DNA of 5,933 nucleotides from an uncultured Pseudorhodobacter sp. (lineage in GTDB: Bacteria; Pseudomonadota; Alphaproteobacteria; Rhodobacterales; Rhodobacteraceae). The DNA is taken from positions 1 to 5,933 of the forward strand of contig CAMFIX010000212.1 in the NCBI GenBank assembly GCA_945952425.1, in the 5' to 3' direction. How positions within the stretch are numbered: the stretch's first letter is position 1; each line of letters begins with the position of its first letter. The notes under the pieces were generated by a model. That model worked only from the letters and a program-made list of their open reading frames with translations, was not told the DNA's origin and made no database searches. The translations under genes were made by a program, and so were the position numbers. Of the stretch, positions 5,901 to 5,933 are shown in pieces.

Positions 5901-5933
5901 GGTCAGGATGCCACCGGGACCGCGGCGGGGCTC

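Overview
The window is very GC-rich. Its protein signatures point to an alphaproteobacterium, most likely of the Rhodobacterales (Rhodobacter/Paracoccus-like). The clues are an LptD-SurA-PdxA gene block, a Bpt-type leucyltransferase next to a small VOC protein, a DUF2852-type membrane protein, and gene-end repeats of a kind I recall from that group. This placement is inference from protein style, not from a marker gene.

Left half, plus strand (1-3448): the 3' two thirds or so of lptD (outer-membrane LPS translocon barrel), then a SurA-like periplasmic parvulin chaperone whose start overlaps the lptD stop (ATGA), then pdxA after a 25-nt gap. This is the classical outer-membrane-assembly/pyridoxal-phosphate operon order: SurA-type chaperones help barrels such as LptD fold, while PdxA makes a precursor of pyridoxal phosphate. 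The rsmA (ksgA) gene that often follows pdxA is absent here. The operon instead ends at a 174-nt gap holding a long inverted repeat.

Middle (3449-3622): two near-identical 32-nt arms in inverted orientation (3484-3515 and 3564-3595), each placed just after the stop of one of the two converging genes.

Right half, minus strand (3623-5900, transcribed right to left): a DUF2852-type membrane protein with a His-rich duplicated stretch, an RDD-family membrane protein, bpt (Asp/Glu leucyltransferase of the N-degron pathway) and a VOC/glyoxalase-fold protein. bpt and the VOC gene overlap by one base (TGATG) and are probably translationally coupled. A GC-rich palindrome lies between the DUF2852 and RDD genes, and a weak promoter-like sequence lies ahead of bpt.

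Overall this looks like ordinary core-genome content. I found no convincing new multi-gene system. The most interesting details are an EF-hand-like acidic loop in LptD, the apparently isomerase-dead SurA homologue with a Pro/Ala linker, the convergent-gene inverted repeat at a synteny break, and the internally duplicated His-rich segment in the DUF2852 protein.
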